This document shows positions 1 through 11,144 of a stretch of 64,000 bases of DNA, in pieces. Within the stretch, counting starts at the first letter, position 1; each line of letters begins with the position of its first letter. Origin of the DNA: Ophiosphaerella korrae (taxonomy: Eukaryota; Ascomycota; Dothideomycetes; Pleosporales; Phaeosphaeriaceae); assembly GCA_028456385.1 (NCBI GenBank), contig JALNQF010000094.1, positions 62,001-126,000 on the forward strand, given 5' to 3'. The notes beneath the pieces were generated by a model. That model saw only the letters and a list, made by a program, of their open reading frames with translations, was not told the origin of the DNA and ran no database searches. Position numbers and translations under genes: made by a program.

Positions 1-388
1 TGGTCGGTTCCGGTTCCAGTTCCGGTTCCTTTGGTTATTGTGTTTATGGATGTGTAGACTAGGCATCTGATCGAGATATGGAGTTCGACTTTTCGAGCGC
101 AAGACGAGGCCGGTTGCAGTTTGGGTTAGTGTGGTTTGTGCACAGACCGGATGACGAACCGACGACGACGAACGAGAGAGGCTCAGCATCGAGGCGCATC
201 TACCTAACCACCATCCTACCCATCCGCGTCACCACCACAACCACTCCAATCACCATCACCACCACGAATACCTGTAATCACACGCATCGCCGTGGACCGG
301 TGCCAGCGTAGTGTGCATCCGTCTCGGCCTCCGCTCTCGCCCTATCATATCAACCGCTCCGTGCCGCGCAAGCCAACAGCCGCCCACC
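1..388. other. Upstream region of V-ATPase subunit f gene
   Basis: No supportable gene. It begins with a short run of GGTTCC-type direct repeats (about positions 4-30) and contains low-complexity ACC/CAC-rich sequence near 230-270. The 77-codon open frame at 78-311 is low complexity and unlike a protein. The 3' part is probably the promoter and 5' UTR of the gene starting at 389. Confidence 0.5.
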
Positions 389-816
389 ATGGTGAAGCCT
401 GTGGTGTCCGCCATGAACGCATGGACATGGTAGGAGAGATTCAGTCACTTGAATCATATGATAGAGGCTAACATGGCCATCCTAGCGTCGTCATGTCCGT
501 CTTCGCCATCGTCATACTCTCAGTCATCGGCTCGTTATTCAAAGTACGCATCCCACATACCTCAAGCAGCACACAAACTCATGCCATCCATAGTCGAATA
601 GCAATACGGTCATGGGCTCGGAAGAAGACCCCAAGGACGGCGGTGCTGTCGCCAGCGCCGTGTTTGGCGCTGTCTTTATTTACATTGTAGGCGTCGCAGA
701 TGACATACCAAACATCACGCGCTAACTCGACCCTGCAGGGCTTCTTCGTTTTCTGCGGATTCCAAGCCTTCCTTCATCTGCGCGAAAGCCGCCGTGGCGC
801 TATAAGTCTGTCATGA
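389..816 (+). CDS. V-type proton ATPase subunit f (RNase K-like membrane protein)
   Basis: Four exons: 389-429, 486-543, 594-686, 739-816, coding 89 residues. The spliced product matches the small two-helix V-ATPase Vo-sector subunit known in yeast as YPR170W-B and in animals as RNASEK. It begins MVKPVVSAMNAW, has a first hydrophobic helix (VVMSVFAIVILSVIGSLF), a polar GSEEDPKDG loop, and a second helix containing the family signature FFVFCGFQAFLHLRES. The family role is as part of the membrane rotor/stator sector that acidifies vacuoles and endosomes. All three introns have GT-AG ends and the frame is kept across each, which is strong support for a gene with no long open frame. It is convergent with ELP3. 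Family assignment is from remembered conserved motifs. Confidence 0.88.
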
Positions 817-1030
817 GCACGATCAAGAGAGGCAAACGTTTGTACAATATTCAGGGCAAAGGGAGGGGTCATGGTATCGAATCTTTTGGTATACGGATGG
901 CATCGTGGCTCAACCAGTCAATAATATTAGAGTTGACTACATCGGCGTTTTATGAGGTATTCTAGAGCATACAAGTCTTGCCAATCTGGCTCAATGTTCA
1001 TCGTATCCCTACCTTCCCAACAGCCCAGTC

Positions 1031-2822
1031 TCACCATTCCCTCTCCCACGAAGGCTCCAGCGTCTTGCTCATATACGGCCCATCCAGCCAATATCCCAGT
1101 TTCCCATAATAGCTCCTAACTCCTACACCAGAGATGACGCTAATCTTCTTACTACCATGCTCTTCCCTCGCGATCCGTTCTGCCTCCTCCATCAACAACG
1201 TCCCGAACCCCTGATGCTGAAACTTCTTCGGATCTCTCGCATGCACTGGCACCGCCGACCCGTAAACATGCAACTCACGTACCAGTGACGTCGACTGGCC
1301 CGTGAGCTCCGGCCTAAACGTGTGTTCCTTGGAGCACTGTCTAAGTCGCAAAAGCGCAATCAAAATGTCCTGCTTAGCGTCTTCGTATGCGAGGAATGTT
1401 TCCCAGCCCCCATTAGCCGTGTAGTCCCTTCGTACAAGCTCTACCTGGTCAGGCCTAATCTTGTGTTTGACTTCGTTGATGCCGACTTCGCGTGTTCGTA
1501 CGTCACGACATGATGTGCCAAAGTCTTTCATACGAGCAAGCGCCAGCTCGCGTAGATTACCGTTTTCCACCCCTGAGGTAACGAGCGGCATGGGGATGTC
1601 GCGCTGCACACGGTAGATGCGAGTCCATGGAGGGACAAGGGCCAGTATACGCGCTACAATGTCGATAAGGGCGTTGGGAGTGTAGTTCTTATAGCGACCC
1701 GTCCGCCAGAGCTCGTACAGCCCTGTACCGCGAATCACAAGCGTAGGATAGATTTTCAGTCCGTCGGTTCGGAAATCAGGATTGGAGAAGTATTCAACAA
1801 ATTGATCGAGATCACGCTCCATCCCAACGTTGGGGAGGTCAGGCATCATGTGAGAGACTACTTTGAACCCGGCGTCCTTTGATAAACAGAAGGTTTTTGC
1901 GACGGCTGCGACTGTGTGCCCACGATTGGTGTCTCGCGCCACATCTTCATAAAGAGATTGTACTCCAATCTCGAGGCGTGTGCAGCCGTATCGTAGCATG
2001 GAAGAAAGATGTTGATCCAAGCAATAGTCTGGCCGTGTCTCGATGGTGATACCTACGCATTTGATGCTGCTCATCTCGCCCGCAGCCACAGCTTCATCTA
2101 CATCTTTCGTTTGATACCCCGATAGAGCATTGTGGAGCTGTGAGATAAATTCGTCTCGGTATGATTCTGGGAGGGACATGAATGTGCCGCCCATGATGAT
2201 GTATTCGACTTTGTCGACGCTGTGACCGAGAGACTTGATCTGGTCGACTCTTCCACGAGCCTGCTCATACGGATCGTATCGCGCTCGAATGGCACGCATA
2301 GATGTTGGCTCGTATCCTGTATAAGATTGTGTTGAATACTCAAAATCTGAGTCAGGACCTCCAGGACAGTAGACACAAATGTTACCTGTGTAAGAGATGT
2401 GAGGGCAACGGTGAGGCTTGCACATCACAGCCACTACTGCTATGCCTGATGATGTACCTGTGTCTCATGTTAACGAACCAATATCTTACATCAATGATTT
2501 CCAGATCGGGCAACGTACGAATCGGCTTGGCAATCAATTTTGGAAGTATGTATTTCTTGTAGTGCTCTGGCACGGCGGCAATGATCGCAGTCAGTGGGGG
2601 CTGGCTTTTCAGATAATGCTTCTTCGATATTTGGCCTCTTAGGTGGTTAAGGTTCAAGTCTTTCTTCGCCTTCGAGCCATTTGCTTGCGCCTCGTAGTCT
2701 TGGATAAGTGCAGATGCGATATCTGCGCATGCGCGCATGTAGCGCTCATTTTCGGGTGGTAGTTTAACATTCTTCGGTAGCCGTCTCTTTTGCTGGGCCT
2801 CTGTAATAGTAACGGTTGCCAT
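1031..2822 (-). CDS. ELP3: Elongator complex catalytic subunit Elp3
   Basis: Two exons on the minus strand (2519-2822 and 1031-2457) separated by a 61-nt intron with a GTACGT donor; 576 residues, near the usual family length. Elp3 is the radical-SAM/acetyltransferase subunit of Elongator, which makes the cm5 side chain on wobble uridine of tRNAs. The N-terminal tRNA-binding part reads into the radical-SAM domain, with cluster cysteines C119, C129 and C132 (C-x9-C-x2-C) in the stretch [16 protein letters not shown]. The C-terminal third is a GNAT acetyltransferase domain ([16 protein letters not shown], then [15 protein letters not shown]). The start at 2822 was chosen as the first in-frame ATG giving the usual N-terminus; upstream in-frame codons are non-ATG. 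It looks intact. Confidence 0.95.
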
Positions 2823-3406
2823 TCTGAGCACTTCGCCAATGTTTTTCAACGGTTCATGGATGGCGAATCTCGGAGTCAAAGCGTTCTCATTGTGGAGTGG
2901 TTGGAGCTAGGTTATCTTTGGACTAGCGTCTCATTGCGTCCATCCTATGCACGACACTAACTATCACTTGTTGAAATCACAATCATGAGCTTGTATTCGG
3001 CTCCTGAGTGGTATTTCTCTCTGTTTTAGTTTCTTCAGTTGAAGACAACCCCTCTTTGAGAACCGCTGGCCTCATTCAAAACCAGGCAGCTCAGCCCTCT
3101 ATGCACCACACTTTCAGCTGACTGTCATGCCTTGGACATAGGTAGATATTGCCCAATACTTTTTCAGGTCGCTTAGCTAACCTTATTGATTCGCTGCTCC
3201 CTCTAATTCAAAGTTGAAACTAACCACACCCCACGATACGAAAAAAGCGAGGTGAATCTCTGGCTATTTCAACAGGCTCTCACCACTTGATCGCAACGCG
3301 TAGGTTCCTCATCAGCTGAAATTTGGTGGGGTAGCTTTTTTAGATGATGGATGGTTCCCTCTTGGTAATATCCAAGATAGCCCTGGCCAGATACTCTACT
3401 AGTTTT

Positions 3407-3443
<37 letters not shown>

Positions 3444-3590
3444 CTCTCTCTCTCTCTCTCTCTACTCTAGTACATTTCAAGCGAGCATCTAACAGGTACT
3501 CTTCATCATTGCATATCCATGGCTCAGTGTGCCGATTTACATCTTTTAAATTCATGTGCCGGTAAATTGTCGGGCGATGATACTGTGGTT
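2823..3590. other. Intergenic region upstream of ELP3
   Basis: The ELP3 promoter lies at the left end. No coding frame with protein character was found. A dinucleotide microsatellite lies inside and is listed separately. Confidence 0.5.
3410..3463. repeat. (CA)n(TC)n compound microsatellite
   Basis: About fifteen CA units (3410-3440) run directly into about twelve TC units (3440-3463). It creates spurious open frames on both strands with runs of His-Thr, Ser-Leu or Cys-Val. Likely length-polymorphic between strains (inference). Confidence 0.95.
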
Positions 3591-4316
3591 GGCTTCAGGC
3601 ATGAGCCTAATTGTGGTAGGGGAACAGCTAGCATAATATGGATTTGTCTCACGATCATGTTCTTATCAGCTTGGTCAGCAAGTGCACCACCTCTAATGGT
3701 CTTAATAACAGCGTTTCTATGGCTATAACTACTGTTCATCACATTGCTGATCAATATGCTAAGGTGATTCACCTCGATACAAACCCCTATCCAGTGACCT
3801 TTTCATTCCAATCACTCCCACGAAGAGCCATGCGATTGCTACGGTAAAAGTGGACCAAAAATCACAAAGGGACCTTCGATGAACACAAAACAGTTTTATT
3901 CAAAGGCTCTATAGTGCGAAAGTTCATCGAAGCAGCTGTCATCCTCATGTTCCCAGAGTATGGCGTCCTCAAAGCCGTCGAAGAGCTTGTCGTCGCTCGC
4001 CTCATTCAGCACCACACAAGAGAAATGGACGGCTGGGAGAGCTTCAGTTTGAAGCAGGCACATCTCGTACGTATGGGAGGCATCAGTGTCCCACAAATTC
4101 AACGGCCAGAGCATTTCCCCGCATTTGTGTTGCAGAACATACATATCCTGGCATATGACTGCTTTCCTAAGGATTCGCAAATCGATTTAAGGTCCAAACG
4201 AGAGTTCATGGACAAGCTTATTCTGTTGTCACAGTCTACTTTGTCTCGTCCATGGCCGTTCGGAATGCAAAGTTCTACCGCATTTCCGTACTGGAACTTC
4301 AAACCTTGAACTATAT
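3590..4316 (+). pseudogene. Relic of a fungal multi-pass membrane protein of unknown function
   Basis: Two separated blocks resemble a large family of uncharacterised Pezizomycotina membrane proteins. Block 1 (about 3605-3690) reads CGRGTASIIWICLTIMFLSA, matching the family's first helix (RGT..IIW.CL.T.F..AW). Block 2 (3914-4309) reads FIEAAVILMFPEYGVLKAVE and later WESFSLKQAHLVRMGG, matching the P-E-Y and MGG motifs. Between the blocks, stops occur in all sensible frames and no clean splice joins them; after 4309 the usual C-terminal half is not recognisable. It is either a decayed copy or a gene with introns that I could not resolve. The comparison is from memory of the family. Confidence 0.45.
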
Positions 4317-5296
4317 TAGTTATGCACTTATTTCATTTCTACTCCGATTATAAAGGCCGCAGGATCTGTACGAGGCGTTTGAACTGGAGTTGGTAGAAAT
4401 CCCGTCTCCATCTGTTTCGTTCAACCCAATCGACATTAAACAGCACCGACTACAACTATGGACCTAGATCGCCACATTTCTTTCTATTGCCGGCGTCGGC
4501 CTTATCTCTTTCTTAGTTCTGAGGAAACGCAGGTCTGTGCTACTTTTCAACGAATATAGAACGACTGAATCACGGCCGACAATAGTGACTTTGTATGGGA
4601 GCCTTTTCATCTTCGTTTTTATACTCAGAAGGCGCCTAGAAATTCATCCATGGAAACGCGACACCTTTTGTAAGATTTTTAGTTGGTATCTAAGTATTAC
4701 TATTTTGCATCGTGGGGATATCTTGTATGCTGTTTGGCGAATCGCGCTCATAGGAATTACTTTTCAGCATTTCAATTCTGCACCCGAGGGTATTTACTAC
4801 ATGCTTTCATCGTGGACACAATATATAGGTCACGTAGGCGCATGAGGTGTATATCAAATGTCAATAACAGGCTATGATAACATTCATTGTCCGATATACG
4901 AATGCTCGTCAAAATGTAGTAGATGATCTGTCCATGGAAAACATAAGTGTAAGACAACACATATACGTATATACTGCGACTAGAACAGACTTGCAATAGT
5001 ACCCAAATTACTTGAAAGATTTATTTTATCACATCTCTTCCATGAGTACATGTATTTAAATAAACCAACATTTGGATATTCTGCCGATTTTATTATAGTT
5101 ATATCTTGGTGGAACTGATTGAGACATAATATCATTGATCGTATTCAGACCGTGATCAGTTTCTCCAACCCCACTTGTTTTACATAGCAAATGGAGCCAC
5201 ATCTCCCCAGTCACTAAACGCGTAATGTAACACGAATGAATCCAATAAATTAGGAGGTTTAATCTACCTCCGACTAACCTCCCCATCCAACCCACT
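4317..5296. other. Intergenic, AT-rich, no gene seen
   Basis: Only short open frames. It may contain degraded sequence from the relic at 3590-4316, but nothing recognisable. Confidence 0.45.
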
Positions 5297-5821
5297 TCAC
5301 ATCCCATCCGTCAGCATAGCCTCCACCATCTGCACATGTCGATTCGCATTCGTCTCACTCCACTCATTATCGTAATTCAATCCGTATGGCCAAAAGTGGC
5401 TTCCCCCACAATTAATCTTTGCGCTCGCGCCATCCCAACTCCTCAGTAAAGGCAACGCAGTTCTCCAATCGCCCGCCGCACACTTGCGGTCAAACGCTGC
5501 TGTCTGTCCAACGCCGAGTGTGTGGCTGATCTCGTGCATGGCAGTGCGCTCCGACATGTATGCGCGGTTGGAGCCGAAGCGTAGGTCACCGTTGTACGAG
5601 GCTTCGGCGGTGGGGACGCCAGGGGCATAGTAGACGCGGATGACTTTGTTTGCGTCGGAGTACTTGGAGTAGCGGAGCACAGCTTTTTGCATGGCAGCGG
5701 TGATTTTGTTGTAGGCGTCTGTTTGGTCGGCGGTGGGGTTAGAGGCGCGTTGGAGGGTCCAGGTTATGGCTGCTGAGGTGGTGCAGGCGTATGCTGCGAC
5801 GAGGAGGAAGAGGAGTTGCAT
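5297..5821 (-). CDS. Secreted HExxH zincin-like protein
   Basis: Single exon, 174 residues. The start at 5821 gives a clean signal peptide (MQLLFLLVAAYACTTSAA); the open frame extends upstream but that part lacks signal character. H96-E97-I98-S99-H100 followed by TLGVG is a zinc-peptidase-like helix, and the C-terminal half carries SHFWPYGLNYDNE (141-153). This pairing is known from bacterial and fungal secreted proteins often joined to carbohydrate-binding modules; here the domain stands alone. A third zinc ligand cannot be assigned with certainty, so peptidase activity is inference. A TATA-like TATATATG lies about 115 bp upstream. It could act on plant or microbial surface polymers or be an effector; both are speculation. 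Confidence 0.72.
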   Translation of the reverse strand: MQLLFLLVAAYACTTSAAITWTLQRASNPTADQTDAYNKITAAMQKAVLRYSKYSDANKVIRVYYAPGVPTAEASYNGDLRFGSNRAYMSERTAMHEISHTLGVGQTAAFDRKCAAGDWRTALPLLRSWDGASAKINCGGSHFWPYGLNYDNEWSETNANRHVQMVEAMLTDGM

Positions 5822-6980
5822 AATGGGCAAGTATGGAAAGTGATAGACGGCGGAAACAAGAGGTTGTACGTGAGGTGTTGCGATCCCTAGATGTCTATTG
5901 AGACATCCGCAATATGTAGGAAGCATACACTACATATATACTCACGACTATCAGACTAACGCCTACTCTATTATCTGGTATGCCCTTGTCTTACCCAATG
6001 CAGTAGCACACTTCAACACCAAAAACGGACTTTCTATAACCCTTCCAATGAAGCAAGCATGCTGCCAGGGACCCATCCACTCAGCTATCAAAACACCTTC
6101 CCGAAGACCCCTAGATCGTCCTTTGTTGTATATTGGGCCATGTTTTTAAAGTCCTGGGCATCCAGGGTCGGGAGATTAATGGTTTATCCCCACAACGCCT
6201 TATGCACAACTGCCGGCACGTGGATGTTTCCCCTTGGCTTGCATCGGGCTATTTCTAGAATGGGAAAGTCAATGCCTCAAGGTATCAACATGGTTCGTTA
6301 TCGCATTGTGACTCGGGTAGCAATCACACGTGCTAGATCTCGCGCAGTAGAGCGCAATAGCGGAACGAACGATTTTGGGTCCTACTGTGTTGATTGTGAT
6401 TCCATGTTGCTCACGATTCGTGGTAGTAAGTACTCATCATCAGGATAAGGCATGCTCTTGGCCTTACCAATACGCTATAGTGTAAAAATGATGATGTCTC
6501 TTGCACTACACACGCGAAAGTATTCCGAGATTGAAAGAAAGTATAGGTGTAGACGTAATACAATATCGCATTCGGGCTTAATGCTATGAACTGGCAGCGT
6601 GCGCATGCCACCTAAAACTACTATGTAGCGGTGTCAAAATCTTCGATCGCATCAATCGTGCATTCGAATCTCGAACTCCCAAGAGCGCCTAACCTGCCAA
6701 GACTGGCAAATGGTATGCTGTGAAATAAGGAAAAGAAGGAAAACTCCCACGCAAGAAAACTAGGGTATGCAGAATCTTGCCCAAATCTTGCAATCGTACA
6801 GCCTGCAGAAACGACATTTTGAGAAGGTGTAAAAAGGTTATATGGCAACGCAGACTATGCCGCAAAGAGTTCTTGGTGCTAGCAGCTAGACTGCTTGACA
6901 TGTCTATGTTTTGTCTGCGTCCAGTGCTAGACTTATCAGCAAAGTCACAATCAATGCATCGAAACGGCAACTCACATGTT
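5822..6980. other. Intergenic between secreted HExxH gene and SNF2 gene
   Basis: The left end is the promoter of the minus-strand secreted protein. The right end (about 6620-6980) is probably the 3' UTR of the SNF2-type gene. The 129-codon frame at 6059-6448 shows no motif or signal peptide and was not called. Confidence 0.5.
5930..5941 (-). promoter_or_regulatory. TATA-like element of the HExxH secreted protein gene
   Basis: TATATATG on the minus strand, about 115 bp before the ATG at 5821. The spacing resembles that of three other small secreted protein genes in this window. Confidence 0.4.
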
Positions 6981-9900
6981 TCATATGCTACCTCGTGGTG
7001 TTCCCACAGCACTAGTTAATGCACTAGGCCCTCCATTGACACTGGTCGCGTCCTCGAAGTCCTGCCACTCGGGGTACGAGGCTGTGGCTTCACGCAGCTT
7101 GTCCACGGCTGTCTGTTCGATCAAGTTCGCATCTGCATACAACAAGCTAGAGTCCTCATTATAAAGGCGGCAGTTGCTGCACAACAGGCCCAAGTCCTGG
7201 CGGAATTGCCTGATGGATTGGTATTCCTTCTTGTTGATCTTCTTCTTGATCTGGTTCATGCAAATGGGAACCCTGATGAGTTGATAGTAGTCTGGGTAAT
7301 CCCACTTGTCTGGAAGCTCAATGAAGGGGTCGATAATGCCGCGGTTCGGAATCTCAGGGTCAGTTGATTCTTCTTCAAGGTCGTTGAGTGCTTCGTAGAC
7401 AATATTGACGATCTTCTGAAGAGATGTACGACTTTCGAGAGATAGGCTGTCCTTAGATGGTGCTGGACGGCCACGCTTGCGAGGTGCAACATCGCCGTCG
7501 AGAGACGCCTCATCCGCCTTGCGTTTCTCTGCTTTGGGCTTTCGGCCACGCTTCTTAGGCATGGGTTCTTCTGAGCTCTCTCGTGAAGGCACTGGCGAGT
7601 CTCCTGGGTCGAGTTCCATCTTACTTGTCTTGTTCCGACTTCTCTTAGCCCCTCTAGCTTCCTTGCGAGCGATAGCAGCCTCAATCGTGTCATCATCGTT
7701 GTCTACTGCTTCAAGCCATTGCTCTTCCGTGAGACCATCATCATACTTGACGCGCGTCCGCTCTCGTGCTCCTCGACCGACCGGTCCATCGTCCTTCTCT
7801 TCGACAATGGGGTCTGCATCATTTAGGTAGATGTCGGGTAATTCACTCTCGCCAATCAATCGTCCTAGGGGTTTGCCTGGGCCATATGGGTCCTCTGCTA
7901 TGCGCTTCCGATCCATCTCTTGAAAAATCTTGAATTCTTCATCGTTACGCATCATGATCATGTTCAGGTCGTCGTCATCCATCTCCTCTTGTTCAAGACT
8001 CTCTGCAGCTTCAGCAGATTCCAACATGACACGCAGCATGGCATCTCGTTCCTCATTTGTGGACTTGTTGTCGAATTTACCAGCCTGGATGACCTTGCCA
8101 TCCATATCCAACTTGTAATTTGCTCGCTCTAGGATCTTCTCCTCCACGGAATTCGAAGTAATTAGACGAAGAATACGGACCTCGTTCTTCTGTCCGATAC
8201 GATGGGCTCGATCTTGGGCTTGCAAATCTTGATGTGGATTCCAATCCGAGTCGTAGATAATGACGGTATCAGCAGTTTGAAGATTTAGTCCCAACCCTCC
8301 GGCACGAGTTGACAAGAGGAAGCAAAAGTAGGGTGAATCTGGAGCGTTGAATTCCTTGAGCAAGTCAGACCGATCGTCTGCCTTGGTCGCACCATCCAAA
8401 CGCATGTACTTCATGCCTCGGAGTCGGAGATAATCCTCCATGATGTTCATAATTTGAGTCATCTGGAAGAACATGAGAACACGATGGCCAGTAGCCTCAA
8501 ACTTTGGCAGAATTCTGTCCAAGAGTTCAAATTTGCCAGCTGATCGCCACAAGAGATCATTGGTGCTCTTAGTAGGATTCATGACATCTTCAACTTGATC
8601 GAAAACAAATGGATGGTTACAGAGTTTCCGCAACTGCATGAGCATGTTGCTCAAACCACGCATGCCCGTCTTGCCACCCTTTCCATCACTGACAACAAGC
8701 CGGTTGTGAGTGACGAGCTGCTTATACAGTTTGGCCTGGAGGGTTGAAAAGGTACATTTGATGACACGCTCGGTTTTGTCGGGCAAGTCCTTCTCCACAT
8801 CTTTCTTGAGACGGCGCAACAGGAAGGGTCGCAGAACTTTGTGCAGACGCTTGATAACAAGCAACTGTTCTTCTTCGGTGAGTTCCATCTTATCTTGACC
8901 ACCAGTGTTGGCGAAAGGCGTGTTGAACCACTCATCGAAAGATGTGGCAGATTTGAAGATGGTTGGAAGAACGAAGTTCAACATAGCCCACAACTCTGTC
9001 AAATTATTCTGAAGCGGCGTACCGGTTAGAATGAGGCGGTATCGAGTAGTGTAATACTGCGTGATAGTCATGCTAAGCTTGGAGCCTGCATTCTTCATAC
9101 GATGACCCTCATCAACAATCATGTGCACCCATTTGATTTTGCTGAGAATTGGGCGATCCTTGATGATGAACTCGTAGGTAGTGAGCAGAACCTGGAATTG
9201 TCCCCACCGGATCTGTTGTTGGTACTGCTTCCGCTGATTCGGAGCGCCTTTGTAGACAATCTTAGATACGGTCGGCGCCCACTTTTCGAACTCGTTGTTC
9301 CAGTTCGTTAAAGTACTGAGAGGTACAATGACGAGATAAGGCCCAGGCTGTCGCTTCTTCTCTATTAGATAAGTAATCAGACTGATTGTCTGAATGGTCT
9401 TGCCAAGACCCATTTCGTCTGCCAAGATACCGTTGAGGTTGTTGTTGTACAACGACACCATCCATTGTAAACCTTTGATCTGATACTCTTTGAGGGTTCC
9501 ACCAACCAGGATACTAGCTTGTTGGGTAACTTCTTCCTTGTTGCGATGGGCAATCTCATAGTAGTCCGTGCGCTTCTTGCCAGGTCGGTCTTCTTGGCCG
9601 GACTCGTCGCCGCTTGATTCGTCGTCGGAAACGGTGGTGTCGAGTTGATAACGATCGATAGAAGTTCGCTGTTGCGCTTTTACAGAGGTAGCGAGTTGCT
9701 TCAAGAAGCCATCGGTCTGCTTTAGCAAATGTGTGATACGTGTATCCTTGGCCTGGCCTAACAGCTTGAGATAGGTTTCCTCGTCGTTGGCCTTCAGGGC
9801 CTGCAGACGCTGCTTGGCAGTTCGCTCGATACGCTTCTGCTCTTCCTTCTCGATGTTTTGGTGTGTTGTGATCATGGTGCGGCCGAGTTTCTGCAGACGC

Positions 9901-11144
9901 TGTCGCTGCGCTAGACCGGACTCTTGCAACTCGGTGCGGTGCTTCCGGATCGCATCGATGAACTCGTGGTGTTTCTTCTTCTCCTTGGTCTCGCGCGCAT
10001 CGCGTTGCGCCTTTTCGAGCTTCTCCGTAAGACGGGCTTCGCGTATCGACTGCTTCTTGAGGCGACGGTAGACACCTCGGTTAGCAGTCATTGCAAGATT
10101 GTCAGCGTGTATCATTTGCTGTGCAATGTCTCGCCTCAGTTTGCGTTGCTTCTCCAATAGGTTGAGCTTCTTCTGTTCGATCACCAGGGCTAATTTGGCT
10201 TTGCCGTCATCTTGGGGCGTATCTGTCTTGCTAGTATCCCAAGAGCCGGTATTGGCGTTGAGCTTCTCCAGCTCAGCCTTCCTCGCGGTGAGGCGGTTGT
10301 AAAGGATGATTTCGCGTTCCTTGCGCAACTCCTGCATGCTCTGTTGCACAGCGTCGATATCGATGCCCTGAGGCATGATGGTCGCAAGGTATGGGCGGTT
10401 TTTGCGCTGATTATGAGACATGTAGTTGACATTGCGGAAGGCCTCGCTGCTCCATGGCTCGATGAAAGTATCAGGAAGACGAGGTAGGGTACGTGGTTCT
10501 TGGACGGCGCCACCGGTGCTCGCAGCACGAGTGACGTTGTCGAGAACCTGAGCGGCAGCGTTTACAGCATCAGTAGCAGTCTGTAGCTTCTTGGCCGTAT
10601 GGTGCCCGTAAATCTGCTGCTGCATGTTTGCAGGAAGAGGCAAGCCTTTCGACAAATGCTTGAAGGCGCCAATCTGAGAGCGCAGCATAAGGAGCTGCTC
10701 CTTGGAGAGCGAAGCACTACTGCTTGTAGCCAATGTGGGGGTCTGGCCATCGCCTGAGGGCGGTTGTGCACCAGCTGTGGCAAGCTGAGTTGAAGTTGCG
10801 AGGCCACTGGGTACTGGTGTCGCGACCTTGCCGTCAACAGAGCCAGCAGACTTTGTTCCATTAGTCATGCCCATGGCTGTGCCATTCTCCTGCACCGCTT
10901 GGGGATCAGAGAGGCTCTGTTGGCGTTGTTGTTGTTGTTGCATCCGCTTCATCTGGTTGAACTGGTTATGCTTCTGGACCATGGCAAGCAGATTGCGAGC
11001 CTTGATGAACTCGGGATTCGTATCGGGGACATTCTGTTGTCGCATGTGTTGGTACTGCTTGTACACCTGCTGGATCTGTTCGCGGGTGAGGTTGCCTGGC
11101 AGCTGGCCTTGGACCATTTCTGCGTTGGCTTGGACAGAAGCCAT
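6981..11144 (-). CDS. snf2: Snf2/Sth1-type chromatin-remodelling ATPase (SWI/SNF or RSC)
   Basis: One uninterrupted 1387-residue frame; the ATG at 11144 was chosen because it begins the QLQ-containing N-terminus. Domains in order: QLQ (about 14-48), Gln-rich stretch (about 68-76), HSA helix (about 380-455), SNF2_N ATPase from about 549 with Walker A DEMGLGKT (576-583) and DEGH box (678-681), Helicase_C ending in QDRAHRIGQ (about 977-985), SnAC region (about 1025-1095), two AT-hook-like KRGRKP/RKRGRP motifs (near 1197 and 1222), and a C-terminal bromodomain (about 1240-1350). This layout defines the catalytic subunit that slides or ejects nucleosomes and binds acetylated histones. SWI/SNF versus RSC cannot be decided from sequence alone. 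An intron-free 4.2-kb frame is slightly unusual among its intron-containing neighbours. Confidence 0.95.
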   Translation of the reverse strand: MASVQANAEMVQGQLPGNLTREQIQQVYKQYQHMRQQNVPDTNPEFIKARNLLAMVQKHNQFNQMKRMQQQQQRQQSLSDPQAVQENGTAMGMTNGTKSAGSVDGKVATPVPSGLATSTQLATAGAQPPSGDGQTPTLATSSSASLSKEQLLMLRSQIGAFKHLSKGLPLPANMQQQIYGHHTAKKLQTATDAVNAAAQVLDNVTRAASTGGAVQEPRTLPRLPDTFIEPWSSEAFRNVNYMSHNQRKNRPYLATIMPQGIDIDAVQQSMQELRKEREIILYNRLTARKAELEKLNANTGSWDTSKTDTPQDDGKAKLALVIEQKKLNLLEKQRKLRRDIAQQMIHADNLAMTANRGVYRRLKKQSIREARLTEKLEKAQRDARETKEKKKHHEFIDAIRKHRTELQESGLAQRQRLQKLGRTMITTHQNIEKEEQKRIERTAKQRLQALKANDEETYLKLLGQAKDTRITHLLKQTDGFLKQLATSVKAQQRTSIDRYQLDTTVSDDESSGDESGQEDRPGKKRTDYYEIAHRNKEEVTQQASILVGGTLKEYQIKGLQWMVSLYNNNLNGILADEMGLGKTIQTISLITYLIEKKRQPGPYLVIVPLSTLTNWNNEFEKWAPTVSKIVYKGAPNQRKQYQQQIRWGQFQVLLTTYEFIIKDRPILSKIKWVHMIVDEGHRMKNAGSKLSMTITQYYTTRYRLILTGTPLQNNLTELWAMLNFVLPTIFKSATSFDEWFNTPFANTGGQDKMELTEEEQLLVIKRLHKVLRPFLLRRLKKDVEKDLPDKTERVIKCTFSTLQAKLYKQLVTHNRLVVSDGKGGKTGMRGLSNMLMQLRKLCNHPFVFDQVEDVMNPTKSTNDLLWRSAGKFELLDRILPKFEATGHRVLMFFQMTQIMNIMEDYLRLRGMKYMRLDGATKADDRSDLLKEFNAPDSPYFCFLLSTRAGGLGLNLQTADTVIIYDSDWNPHQDLQAQDRAHRIGQKNEVRILRLITSNSVEEKILERANYKLDMDGKVIQAGKFDNKSTNEERDAMLRVMLESAEAAESLEQEEMDDDDLNMIMMRNDEEFKIFQEMDRKRIAEDPYGPGKPLGRLIGESELPDIYLNDADPIVEEKDDGPVGRGARERTRVKYDDGLTEEQWLEAVDNDDDTIEAAIARKEARGAKRSRNKTSKMELDPGDSPVPSRESSEEPMPKKRGRKPKAEKRKADEASLDGDVAPRKRGRPAPSKDSLSLESRTSLQKIVNIVYEALNDLEEESTDPEIPNRGIIDPFIELPDKWDYPDYYQLIRVPICMNQIKKKINKKEYQSIRQFRQDLGLLCSNCRLYNEDSSLLYADANLIEQTAVDKLREATASYPEWQDFEDATSVNGGPSALTSAVGTPRGSI

